A stretch of DNA of 64,000 nt, taken from Candidatus Ichthyocystis hellenicum. Lineage in GTDB: Bacteria > Pseudomonadota > Gammaproteobacteria > Burkholderiales > 2013Ark19i. A program made the position numbers and the translations under genes. Of this stretch, positions 35,378 to 44,047 are shown piece by piece. The notes under the pieces were generated by a model. The model was not told where the DNA came from. It saw only the letters and a list, made by a program, of their open reading frames with translations, and did no database searches. The stretch lies in NCBI RefSeq assembly GCF_001460935.1, contig NZ_LN906597.1:1649773-1713772 (forward strand), read 5' to 3'. How positions within the stretch are numbered: the first letter of the stretch is position 1; each line of letters begins with the position of its first letter.

Positions 35378-36847
35378 ATGAACAATATTGGTTCTCCTAC
35401 TACAAGTGAATCGACAGAACAGTTAGGTATAAATCAAGGGGGTATGACTAAAGCGGGTGTGTCAAAAACTAGATTACTTGATTCTATGTTCAATATTAGT
35501 GAAAAAGAGTCAATTTTTAACTTAGGCAAATTCCGCCGTAGTAGTGGCAATGGTGCAGCATGGAGTGTTGCTTTGCATAAACATGGAATAAGTGAGGCAC
35601 ACCCTGATTACTGGAAATTTCGCTGTGGAACGCATCCTGATTGCAGGAAATTGAGCGTTGAACCGATGAAAAAGCAATTCTGCTACAGTAGAGTGGATTT
35701 AGCTTGGCATTTGACTGAAATTTCAGAGGAAGATATTGTAAAATTCGATCGTCTTATAAATAATGCAGGAAATAATAGGATTACACACTCGGACGATAAC
35801 ATGTATGAGGGCAGTGTTGACGTCTCTCGCGATCAAGCTCTTAGGGAGTTTTGTACAATCAACTACAACAAATTTGATAATTATAAAGAGCTTGGAGCTT
35901 TAGTGCAGCTGAAGATATGTATAGACAAAGTAATTGAAGAGAGAGACACCTACCTTTCTAAAACATTTTTTTGTCATATTGGTCATAGTCTTCCAGATGA
36001 TGGTAATCTGGATGAATGTGCCTCGGAACATGAATGGTCGTCCCACCCGATGTATACGGTTGTTCATTCTAGTAGTAGCGATGATATTTTGAAAAATTAT
36101 GACAGAAAAAAACATATTATCTTTTCTCTTCCTGAGCCTCCTTACTTACAGTATGGGGATGAGGGAGACCCAATAAAACGGCATTCACCTTCAGATGCTG
36201 TGTTTTATAATCTTGATCCTCTCTGCTTTTTAGGAAATGCTTATAATGAAGTGGCTGCTTGTTGCCCACATTCTTATATTCACGGAGGAATGTGTGAATA
36301 TTTGTTTTCCAGCATGCTGGGTAAGACGATTGATTCTTCCATAGAGGTATTGTTGCCATTGATTAAGTTATCAGATTATTTAGTAGGATCTCGTAAGAAC
36401 ATAAGTGCAAAAATATATCACTTGATATCGGCTCATATTTCATACATAAGGTATTTGTTTATTTTTTTACATGAAAATGTAAAAGAATTCGTGGAAAGTA
36501 GAAATTCATTGTCTTCACTAGTTGTTACTAGGAATTACATATATGAATCAGGATATGGCGGAAAGATGCATCGCATCGATAGAAAGGACAGAAAAAATAT
36601 AGAATCCTTGGAGATTATCAGTTGCGTAAGAAGGTTCATCAATGCTGTTTCTTTATTAGAAAAAAACATTATTCCCGTTATAGACTTACTGAACTTTGTA
36701 AACTTAAAAGAAGAATCGATAGTGTCTGGAGTAACACTTGCAAAATCTGTAAATACTGATAGTAACATGATGGAAGCAACACAATTTCATGATGTGGTAG
36801 AGGAAATAGGAACATTGTTCACCGAACCAACCCCGGAACAAACTTAA
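35378..36847 (+). CDS. Family B member 5 (long type, truncated C terminus)
   Basis: 489-aa close copy of member 4; unknown function. It has the Ser/Thr-rich leader, LLDSMFNISEKESIFNL, the doubled HPD segment, SSHPMYTVVHSSS, IIFSLPEPPYL, FYNLDPLCFLGN, CCPHSYIHGGMC, LLNFVNLKEES and the same VVEEIGTLFTEPTPEQT end. Differences from member 4 are mostly substitutions in the leader and in the stretch 370-405. The 3' end is followed by another inverted relic of member 7, so the gene and its convergent partner were duplicated together. Confidence 0.92.
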   Translation: MNNIGSPTTSESTEQLGINQGGMTKAGVSKTRLLDSMFNISEKESIFNLGKFRRSSGNGAAWSVALHKHGISEAHPDYWKFRCGTHPDCRKLSVEPMKKQFCYSRVDLAWHLTEISEEDIVKFDRLINNAGNNRITHSDDNMYEGSVDVSRDQALREFCTINYNKFDNYKELGALVQLKICIDKVIEERDTYLSKTFFCHIGHSLPDDGNLDECASEHEWSSHPMYTVVHSSSSDDILKNYDRKKHIIFSLPEPPYLQYGDEGDPIKRHSPSDAVFYNLDPLCFLGNAYNEVAACCPHSYIHGGMCEYLFSSMLGKTIDSSIEVLLPLIKLSDYLVGSRKNISAKIYHLISAHISYIRYLFIFLHENVKEFVESRNSLSSLVVTRNYIYESGYGGKMHRIDRKDRKNIESLEIISCVRRFINAVSLLEKNIIPVIDLLNFVNLKEESIVSGVTLAKSVNTDSNMMEATQFHDVVEEIGTLFTEPTPEQT

Positions 36848-36865
36848 TAGTGTACAAATTTTCCT

Positions 36866-37130
36866 AGAGAAGCGATTTATTCTACTAATTTCAGCCTGGT
36901 ATGGCAATTTAATCTCTTTATCAAATAGCAAATTTTTTCTGGATATCTTGTCTATGCTGCCTCTGAAACATAAAATTTTTCTTTCGAATACCTCAAGCAA
37001 GTCTTCCAAAAACGTAAAGTTACAAGCTTGAATAATAGGAAAAATAGTTATCTTAAGTAAACTTATGTTGTCAGCATAATTTCTTAGGCAAATCACAACA
37101 TTTAGTGATTTCATGATTAATTTTTCTTTT
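36866..37130 (-). pseudogene. Relic of member-7-like gene (internal part)
   Basis: About 265 bp match the member 7 region from the SLNVVICLRNYADNISLL segment through IIQACNFTFLEDLLEVFERK to YQAEISRINRF. The frame is open through the fragment but runs on into unrelated antisense sequence, without the SFLxxKY segment or the correct end. Joined at 37130 to a plus-strand relic. Confidence 0.8.
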
Positions 37131-37528
37131 ATCGTAATTTTATTTTTTTACGTGGAAATGTAGGAGAATTCTTGAGAAGTAGAAACTTATTGTCTTCACT
37201 AGTTACTACTAGGGATTTCATATATTGATCAGGATATGCCGGAAAGATGGATCGCATCGGTATAAAGGACGGAAATAATATAGAATCGTTGAAGATTATA
37301 AGTTGTGTAAGGAGATTCATTAATGCCGTTTCTTTATTAGAAAAAAACATCATTCCTGTTATAGACTTACTAAACTTTGTAAACTTAAAAGATGAAGCGG
37401 TAGTTCCTGGAATAACACTTGCAAAATATGTAAATACTGACAGTGCCATGGGGAAAATAACACAATTTGATGATGTGGCAGAAGAAATAGGAACGTTGTT
37501 CACCGAACCAAATCCGGAACAAACTTAA
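37131..37528 (+). pseudogene. Relic of member-4-like gene (3' third)
   Basis: Nearly identical to the last 400 bp of member 4, beginning in the FFYVEM/IFLRENV region, with a stop (TGA) in place of Glu at about 37227 and a Met-initiated remainder MDRIGIKDGNNIES from 37247 to the normal TEP..PEQT end. Lacks promoter and N-terminal two-thirds. Sequence identity points to a recent duplication. Confidence 0.85.
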
Positions 37529-37620
37529 TAACGCTTCCATTTCTCCTATTTCGTCCTCCAACATTTTGACCGATCTATTAACTTGTTTTACTAGATCAAG
37601 GTTTTGTTTAGGTAATAATT
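37529..37620 (-). pseudogene. Relic of member-7-like gene (last ~25 codons)
   Basis: The minus strand reads LVKQVNRSVKMLEDEIGEMEALL, matching the end of member 7 (LVEHVNRSVKMLEDEI). It is cut at a GC-rich junction at 37621. Confidence 0.8.
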
Positions 37621-37664
37621 GTGCGGCCCGGCACGTGCAGTTGGTACCATAACCCACGCGTAGC
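37621..37664. other. GC-rich junction sequence
   Basis: Forty-four bases with 29 G or C, in a background of about one-third or less. It contains GGTACC, CACGTG and ACGCGT. To the left is the member 7 relic, to the right the spacer upstream of member 6, neither of which contains it. Either a recombination junction with foreign sequence or an assembly artefact. Confidence 0.6.
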
Positions 37665-37877
37665 TAGATTTTAACTACTATATATTTCTCAACATTATCA
37701 TCAATTACTGTCAAACAAAAATTGTGCATCACCTAAGGAACAAGTAATTGTAGCTCATATTAAATAAAGATATTTGGCATTAAAACGTGAAATTATTTGT
37801 TAAGAAATAAATATCAATCTCTATCTTTACCTATTAATAATTATCAAATATATCAACATATGTTCTATGAATATTTA

Positions 37878-37959
37878 TTGACGTTTCCTGTACGTAATAA
37901 TACCCTTATCAAGGGATGGTGTCCACATGAGAACTTGTGGGATTAGCGCCGGTAGTTGA
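37878..37959 (+). promoter_or_regulatory. Promoter and leader of family B member 6
   Basis: TTGACG, 17 bp, TACCCT (37878-37906), then CCCTT-ATC-AAGGG, GGGATGGTGTCC, a hairpin CCACA-TGAGAACT-TGTGG and a ten-codon open frame at 37927-37959. Counterpart of the leaders of members 4 and 5. Confidence 0.5.
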
Positions 37960-38001
37960 TTTGTATTCAAACTGTGGCAATAAAATAGGGCTTTTTATAC
38001 C

Positions 38002-39435
38002 ATGAATAATATTGGTTCCTCTACTATAAGTAGGTCAACAGAACAATTGGATATACCTAAAGCAAGTGTATCAAAAACTAGATTACTTGATTCTATGTTC
38101 AATATTAGTGAAAAAGAGTCAATTTTTAGCTTAAGCAAATTCAGCCGGAGTGATGAAAATGATGCAGCATGTGGTATTGCTTTGTATAAATATGATGTAA
38201 GAAAAAATCCTGATCACAGGAAATTGCGCATTGGATTAATGAAAAAACAATTACGCTACAGCAGAGTGAATTTGGCTTGGCATTTGAATGAAATTCCAGA
38301 GGAAGATATTGTAGAATTCGATCGTCTTATAAATAATGCAGGAAATCGTAAGATTACATACTCGGACGATACCATGTATGAGAATAATGTTGACGTTTCT
38401 CGCGATCAAGCTCTCAGAGAATTTTGTGTGATCAACTACAATAAATTTGGTAATTATAAAGAGCTTGGGGCTTTAGTGCAACTGAAGATATGTATAGACA
38501 AAGTAATTAAAGAGATAGACACAGACACCTACCTTTCTAAAACATTTTTTTGTCATATTGGTCATAGTATTCCAGATGATGATAGTATGGATGAACGTGC
38601 CTCAGAACATAAATGGTCTTCCCACCCAATGTATATGGTTGTTAATTCTAGTAACAGCAGTGATATTTTGAAAAATTATAACAGCAAAAAACATATTCTC
38701 TTTTCTCTTCCTGAGCCTCCTTACTTACAGTATGGGGATGAAGGAGATCCAATAAAACGACCTTCAGCTTCAGATGCTGTGTTTTATAATCTTGATCCTC
38801 TCTGCTTTTTAGGAAATACTTATAATAAAGTTGATGCTTGTTGCCCACATTACCCACATCCGTACGTTCATGGAGGAATGTGTGAATATTTGTTTTCCAG
38901 AATAATGTTTAATACGGTTGATTCTTCTATAGACGTATTTATGCTATTAATTAAGTTATCAGCTTCTTTAGTTAGATCTCGCAAGAACATAAGTAAAAAA
39001 ATATACCACTTGATATCGGCTCATATTTCATACATAAGGTACTTGTTTACTTTTTTATATAAAAGTATAAAAGAATTCTCGAGAAATAGAAGTCTTGCGG
39101 CTTCAATAGTTGTTAATAGGAATTACAGATATGAATCAGGATATGGCGGAAAAATGTATCGCATCAATGTAAAGAACAGAAGTAATATAGAATCGTTGAA
39201 AATTATCAGTTGCGTAAGGAAGTTCATCAATGCAGTTTCTTTATTAGAAAAAAACATCATTCCTGTTATAGACTTACTAAACTTTGTAAACTTAAAAGAT
39301 GAATCGATAGTTCCTGGAATAACGCTTGCAAAATCTGTAAATACTGATAGTACCATGGGGAAAATAACACAATTTGATGATGTGGCAGAAGAAATAGGAA
39401 CGTTGTTCAGCGAATCAACTCCGGAACAAACTTAA
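38002..39435 (+). CDS. Family B member 6 (long type, truncated C terminus)
   Basis: 477-aa protein of unknown function, third of the trio with members 4 and 5. It has the short leader MNNIGSSTISRSTEQ, LLDSMFNISEKESIF, a single HPD-type segment (NPDHRKLRIG), SSHPMYMVVNSS, ILFSLPEPPYL, FYNLDPLCFLGN, a Cys/His cluster enlarged by four residues (CCPHYPHPYVHGGMC), LLNFVNLKDES and the end AEEIGTLFSESTPEQT. It is the last plus-strand member; its stop is 14 bp from the stop of the convergent member 7. Confidence 0.92.
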   Translation: MNNIGSSTISRSTEQLDIPKASVSKTRLLDSMFNISEKESIFSLSKFSRSDENDAACGIALYKYDVRKNPDHRKLRIGLMKKQLRYSRVNLAWHLNEIPEEDIVEFDRLINNAGNRKITYSDDTMYENNVDVSRDQALREFCVINYNKFGNYKELGALVQLKICIDKVIKEIDTDTYLSKTFFCHIGHSIPDDDSMDERASEHKWSSHPMYMVVNSSNSSDILKNYNSKKHILFSLPEPPYLQYGDEGDPIKRPSASDAVFYNLDPLCFLGNTYNKVDACCPHYPHPYVHGGMCEYLFSRIMFNTVDSSIDVFMLLIKLSASLVRSRKNISKKIYHLISAHISYIRYLFTFLYKSIKEFSRNRSLAASIVVNRNYRYESGYGGKMYRINVKNRSNIESLKIISCVRKFINAVSLLEKNIIPVIDLLNFVNLKDESIVPGITLAKSVNTDSTMGKITQFDDVAEEIGTLFSESTPEQT

Positions 39436-39449
39436 TAGTGTACAAATTA

Positions 39450-40670
39450 TTATACTGGCGGTTTATTTAATAACGCTTCCATTGCTTCTATTTCGTCCTC
39501 CAACATTTTAACCGATCTATTAACGTGTTCTACTAGAACTGGTATAGACTGATTCTCGGCAGAAGAATTGTCATTGTTTCTCACAATTTTTTTTAGACGA
39601 GATATTCTTATCCTTTTGCGAGCAATTATAGCTTGGTACCGCATCTTTAAGAAGCAATTTATTCTGCTAATTTCAGCCTGGTATGGCAATTTAATTTCTT
39701 TAGCAAATTTTTTCCCGGGTATTTTGTCTTTGCTACCACTGAAACATGAAATTTTTCTTTCGAATACCTCAAGCAAGTCTTCCAAACACGTAAAGTTACA
39801 AGCTTGAATAATAGGGAAAATAGTTCCCTTAAGTAAACTTATATTGTCAGCATAATTTCTTAGACAAATCACAACATTTAGTGATTTCATGATTAATTCT
39901 TCTTTTATCGTAATTACACTTTCTTCTCTATCTAACACCGAGGCCATTAACAAAGAAACTGAATTTTTTATCTGCAACAATAGAGCCATAGATAAGTGAT
40001 ATAACTGATCTCGTATTTGTCCATGTGATCTTTTTAAAGTGGATATTGAAAAATCTACTTCAAAATTAACATACTTCATTGAGGTATATATGGAATTAAT
40101 ATTGTAATTATAATTGCATTTAATTGCAGGGAAAAAACATAGTGGATCGTGATAATATGAATTAATTTCTTTATTTGATGTCCATGAAGAAAATCTAGTA
40201 AATTCTGGAAGCGATAGTATTTCATTTCTTTTATCGTAGTAAGACTTAATAATATCTTTGGTATTTTTAGCATTAATAACCTGATACATAGGATTTTCAC
40301 CCACATAACAATAGTCGACATTTTTTTGCAAATCACTAGATAAGAGACTATTTGTTTCACTAATAATTTTTTCTATACCTATCCTTAACAATCCCAAAAC
40401 ACGAAGTTCTTCAGAATTTTTAAATAAAGTATAGTTCTCATAACAAAATTTATTATAACTACCACAAAATAAATCACCACGGTCTTCCAAAATATCATCA
40501 TACCTTGTGTAATGACCTTTATTACTACTTACAAGTACCGTTAATAAAATGGCTTCCTTAGGCAAAATCTGCATCAAATGTCCGATAGATTCTTTGCAAT
40601 TAACACCGAATATAGAACCAACAGACAGCTCTGCCAACCTACTAGGGTTATAACAGCTAACTTTTTCCAT
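39450..40670 (-). CDS. Family B member 7 (long type)
   Basis: 406-aa protein of unknown function and the first minus-strand member. Boxes: VSCYNPSRLAELSVGSIFG (4-22) with CKESIGHLMQ, NPMYQVINAKNTKDIIKSY, EILSLPEFT, YYHDPLCFFPAI, LYHLSMALLLQIKNS, VICLRNYADNISLL, QACNFTCLEDLLEVFERK, LKMRYQAIIARKRIRI and EDEIEAMEALL. Three inverted relics of this gene lie between the plus-strand members 4, 5 and 6 (34955, 36866, 37529), each behind a member-4-type gene or relic, so a convergent pair was the unit of duplication. Confidence 0.92.
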   Translation of the reverse strand: MEKVSCYNPSRLAELSVGSIFGVNCKESIGHLMQILPKEAILLTVLVSSNKGHYTRYDDILEDRGDLFCGSYNKFCYENYTLFKNSEELRVLGLLRIGIEKIISETNSLLSSDLQKNVDYCYVGENPMYQVINAKNTKDIIKSYYDKRNEILSLPEFTRFSSWTSNKEINSYYHDPLCFFPAIKCNYNYNINSIYTSMKYVNFEVDFSISTLKRSHGQIRDQLYHLSMALLLQIKNSVSLLMASVLDREESVITIKEELIMKSLNVVICLRNYADNISLLKGTIFPIIQACNFTCLEDLLEVFERKISCFSGSKDKIPGKKFAKEIKLPYQAEISRINCFLKMRYQAIIARKRIRISRLKKIVRNNDNSSAENQSIPVLVEHVNRSVKMLEDEIEAMEALLNKPPV

Positions 40671-40890
40671 AAACTACATACTACCAATTATCGTAATTAT
40701 ACAAATTGTAATCATAGCAACTTTCATTTTAAATAAATAATACATTCCAACAAATATAAGTTCATGAGTTGCTACGTAACATCATTACCAACGTAGCACA
40801 AAAACATATAATATCAACGAATTAGCACTACCATCAAACAATATCAGTCTATATAAAATAAATACTCTGGACACAATAAATTCAATCTTC

Positions 40891-41874
40891 TTAAGTAAAT
40901 TTTGCTTTTTTTGTAACTGAACATTCTTCTGGTAATTTTTTCATGAATTCCTCCATTTCTTTTATCTCCCTCTCTAATTTTTTCACTAAATTACTAATCC
41001 TATCTAAATGTGATTTTGTAACTAGTTGTTTATTTGAGCTATCTTCGCAACTAATATTTGTTCCTTTAAGTATCAAATCCAATCTCAATTTTCTGGTTGC
41101 TATAAGAGGAGGATATTTTATCCTCAAAAATGATGAAGCCATACTAATGTTATCATTAGATAAAACAGAACCACTCCTATGAAACATTTCCATCATGTCC
41201 TCCAAAGATACAAAACTACAAATATGCATAATAGGAAAAATGGTTGATTTAAGCATTTTTAAATCATTAATTAAATTGTTCAAATGATCAGATGCACCAA
41301 ATAATATTCTTCGTAACGGGCTTAAGTACAGAATCTTTTCCAATGGTAAAAATGAATACTTTAATTGCAAAAATAATATCTCGACTAAGTAATGAAATGG
41401 TTTTCTCATTTTGAATTGTGATTTTTCCAAGTCATAAATTAATGTATCAATTCGATATAACATAGGAGTCAATAACTTAGGAATATCTCCACAACTAACA
41501 ACAGTCAAAAATTTTGACTTATCTCTAATAAGTCGGTCAACATCACAAGAAATTTTATTAATTTTATTAAGCAAATCTAATAAGGATGTAAATTCCTTGG
41601 GATTACTAGACAAATTGTTGCTCTGCTGACAAAACTCAGTCCAAGAATCAGGGAAAGGACAAACAGCACTAACATATTCAGAAATAGGCTGATAAACAGG
41701 CTCATACATAGAAAAACTTATTTTTCTACGGTTCAAAAGCAATGCAGCCTCGAAAACTTCATTGTGCGGAAGTTGAACTAAGAAATCAATAGCCTTGTCA
41801 CAATTAATTCCGAATATGGATTTAACAGATAGTTTTAGTAAGGAATAAGGGTTAAAAAAATTAATCTTAGACAT
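40891..41874 (-). CDS. Family B member 8 (short type)
   Basis: 327-aa protein of unknown function. Boxes: FFNPYSLLKLSVKSIFGINC (6-25) with DKAIDFLVQL, VFEAALLLNRRKISFSMYEP (40-59), FPDSWTEFC, FHYLVEILFLQLKYSFLPL, STIFPIMHICSFVSLEDMME then MFHR, SSFLRIKYPPLIATRKLRL and EREIKEMEEFMKKL. It lacks the HPMYQV, SLPEP and DPLCFFP boxes of the long type; in their place is a shorter helical stretch. ATG start, no clear ribosome site. Ends with a Lys-rich tail KKAKFT. Confidence 0.9.
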   Translation of the reverse strand: MSKINFFNPYSLLKLSVKSIFGINCDKAIDFLVQLPHNEVFEAALLLNRRKISFSMYEPVYQPISEYVSAVCPFPDSWTEFCQQSNNLSSNPKEFTSLLDLLNKINKISCDVDRLIRDKSKFLTVVSCGDIPKLLTPMLYRIDTLIYDLEKSQFKMRKPFHYLVEILFLQLKYSFLPLEKILYLSPLRRILFGASDHLNNLINDLKMLKSTIFPIMHICSFVSLEDMMEMFHRSGSVLSNDNISMASSFLRIKYPPLIATRKLRLDLILKGTNISCEDSSNKQLVTKSHLDRISNLVKKLEREIKEMEEFMKKLPEECSVTKKAKFT

Positions 41875-42476
41875 ATAATAATGTCATAATATGATTGTTG
41901 AATGCAAATAGCATAAAAAAATAACAAGGCACACATAATATTACCTATTACTTGTATAGTATGTGATAAATTTGTCTAAATTATATTTAGTTCTTATTTA
42001 GAATATTTTTATGTATAAATTTGATTGAAATTTTATCTTCAGCTGATAAAAACCATCAATGATTCATATAATACTTACAAAAAATCTAATTTAATAAATT
42101 TAGCAAAGAAGATATTTTAATTTTTCAATGTAAAAATATAGGTTAAAAAAACTCATAAATAGACTATTACCTTAATAACATAAAAGAAAAAATGTGTAAC
42201 ATTTATCCTATGCATGAGATGACTACCAATAATCACATACAACCAGTAATACCATTTATAGAATGAAAAAAATTATCAACACCAGTTTGATATAAAATGT
42301 AGTTTATATTCCAGCAAGTAAGGTCAAAATAACAACGTAGTAGCATAGACAAGCAGCCAACAACGATTATGTCATAAATTACTAATTATAGTTAATAAGG
42401 TATGGCTTCGATATTAGAATTTATTAAATAAACAATAAATTTAATTATTGCTATTTTCTGTAGCTATTATTATTTT
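41875..42476. other. Gene-free spacer
   Basis: 602 bp between members 9 and 8. It contains an AT-rich hairpin TTTTATC-TTCAGCT-GATAAAA at 42031-42051; no gene or relic is recognised. Confidence 0.5.
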
Positions 42477-43646
42477 TTACTTTATTTCATAAAAATTACT
42501 TAATAACAACTCCATGCTCCTAACTTCATTCCTTAACCTTATTACTGATTTATTCATAACAGACAAAGAAACTGGAGAGAGATTATTTTCATCCATACTA
42601 ACCTCTTTACTTTGTTTAATTTTTTCTATCAACACTCCTACTCTCAATTTTTTTCTTCTTATAATACCCAAGTATTTTCTTCGTAATAAGGAACAAACTG
42701 AATCAATTTGTTTTTTACATAAAAGTGAACCTTTCCTTTTAAACATTTCCATCATATCTTCTAATGGCAAAAAATTGCAAACATGAATAACAGGCAGTAT
42801 AGTTCCTCCCAGAACTTCTACATCAGATATAAATTCATTTAAGCAAGAAGTTGCTCTTGATCTAAATGATCTTTCATCTTCAGTATCATTTACTATATCT
42901 TCAGGTATGGACAGATCTGCTACTATTCCATCCATACGATCCACTTCCCTTGCCCCCCCGCTCATAAAATATGCACACAAGAAATCACAGTCCACACTAC
43001 TCCCCAAGAGCGAAAATGAGTGCTTTAATTGCAAAGAGGCAGCTGCAGTTAAGTACCACAATAACTTATCATATTTACCCAATATGTTACGACGCAATAC
43101 CTTTATTAAAGATATAGGAGAAACTGAATTCCTAAGTTGTAAAGGTAACTCCCTAAACAATCCCATTCTTCTGAACCGCAACGTTTTCAAGTCATCAAGC
43201 AAGGAATTTATTATATAAAACATGAAAATCATTGAGGAAGGAACCTCAGTTACCTTATCTTCAGCAATAACAGATAAAACCTTAGACCTATCCTTACCTA
43301 AAATAGAATTGACACAAGAATCAATAAAATTTATTTTACTCATAAAACCTAATAAAGTACCAAGCTCTATGGGATTATTAGAAAGACTGCAGTTATCCTT
43401 ACAGAAATCAACCCAATCGTCAGGAAAAGGATAAACCGCATCATAATCTTCAGGAACATCATCACAAATATTGTCATACATGGAAAAACTCATCTTTCCA
43501 CGTTTTACCAGTATAGCCGCATCAATAATTTCATTGCGTGAAAGCTGCATTAAGATATCAATCGACTCCTTACATTTAATACCAAAAACAGATTTCATTG
43601 ACAATTCAAGCAAAGTGCAAGGACTAAAACAACTAACTTCAAACAT
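42477..43646 (-). CDS. Family B member 9 (short type with insert)
   Basis: 389-aa protein of unknown function from ATG 43646, which follows GGTGAG and gives MFEVSCFSPCTLLELS; the frame is open 16 codons further up to a GTG at 43694. Boxes: LLELSMKSVFGIKCKESIDI, IIDAAILVKRGKMSFSMYD, FPDDWVDFCKDNCSLSNNP, LQLKHSFSLLGSS, VLGGTILPVIHVCNFLPLED followed by MMEMFKRKGS, CSLLRRKYLGIIRRKKLRV and NEVRSMELLL. It lacks HPMYQV and DPLCFFP but is longer than other short members owing to two inserts before the CNFLPLED box (SLIKVLRRN and acidic PEDIVNDTEDERS parts). Confidence 0.9.
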   Translation of the reverse strand: MFEVSCFSPCTLLELSMKSVFGIKCKESIDILMQLSRNEIIDAAILVKRGKMSFSMYDNICDDVPEDYDAVYPFPDDWVDFCKDNCSLSNNPIELGTLLGFMSKINFIDSCVNSILGKDRSKVLSVIAEDKVTEVPSSMIFMFYIINSLLDDLKTLRFRRMGLFRELPLQLRNSVSPISLIKVLRRNILGKYDKLLWYLTAAASLQLKHSFSLLGSSVDCDFLCAYFMSGGAREVDRMDGIVADLSIPEDIVNDTEDERSFRSRATSCLNEFISDVEVLGGTILPVIHVCNFLPLEDMMEMFKRKGSLLCKKQIDSVCSLLRRKYLGIIRRKKLRVGVLIEKIKQSKEVSMDENNLSPVSLSVMNKSVIRLRNEVRSMELLLSNFYEIK

Positions 43647-44047
43647 AGAACTCACCACATCATTATCACCAATAATAAAAACCAACAATCGCACTACTTA
43701 ATCATTACCTATCAATCAAGTAAGAATAATTTATATAATAATAACTAACCCACGTTAACACACGAAAAATTTACAATAGAAACAAAAAATACCTTAGTCA
43801 TACAATAATAACAAAATAATTGCTTAAATAATGATAAGACAAAAACAGCACCCAATACACTAATTAATTAATACCATAAACCATGAAAATATATTGGATT
43901 ATTTTTTAAACAGAGGTAATCAAATTTTATACACGTATTATAAATGATTAATTTATATGCATTTATAAAATGCTCTCACAAATAATGATATTATCATAAA
44001 AAATTATACAGATATAAAAATATTCATAATTTAAATTTCTTCCTTGT
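43647..44047. other. Gene-free spacer
   Basis: About 400 bp upstream of member 9 and after member 10; AT-rich, no gene or relic recognised. Confidence 0.5.

Noticed and set aside
42907-43218. 103-codon plus-strand frame inside member 9
   Set aside because: Antisense to an evident family B gene, no ribosome site.
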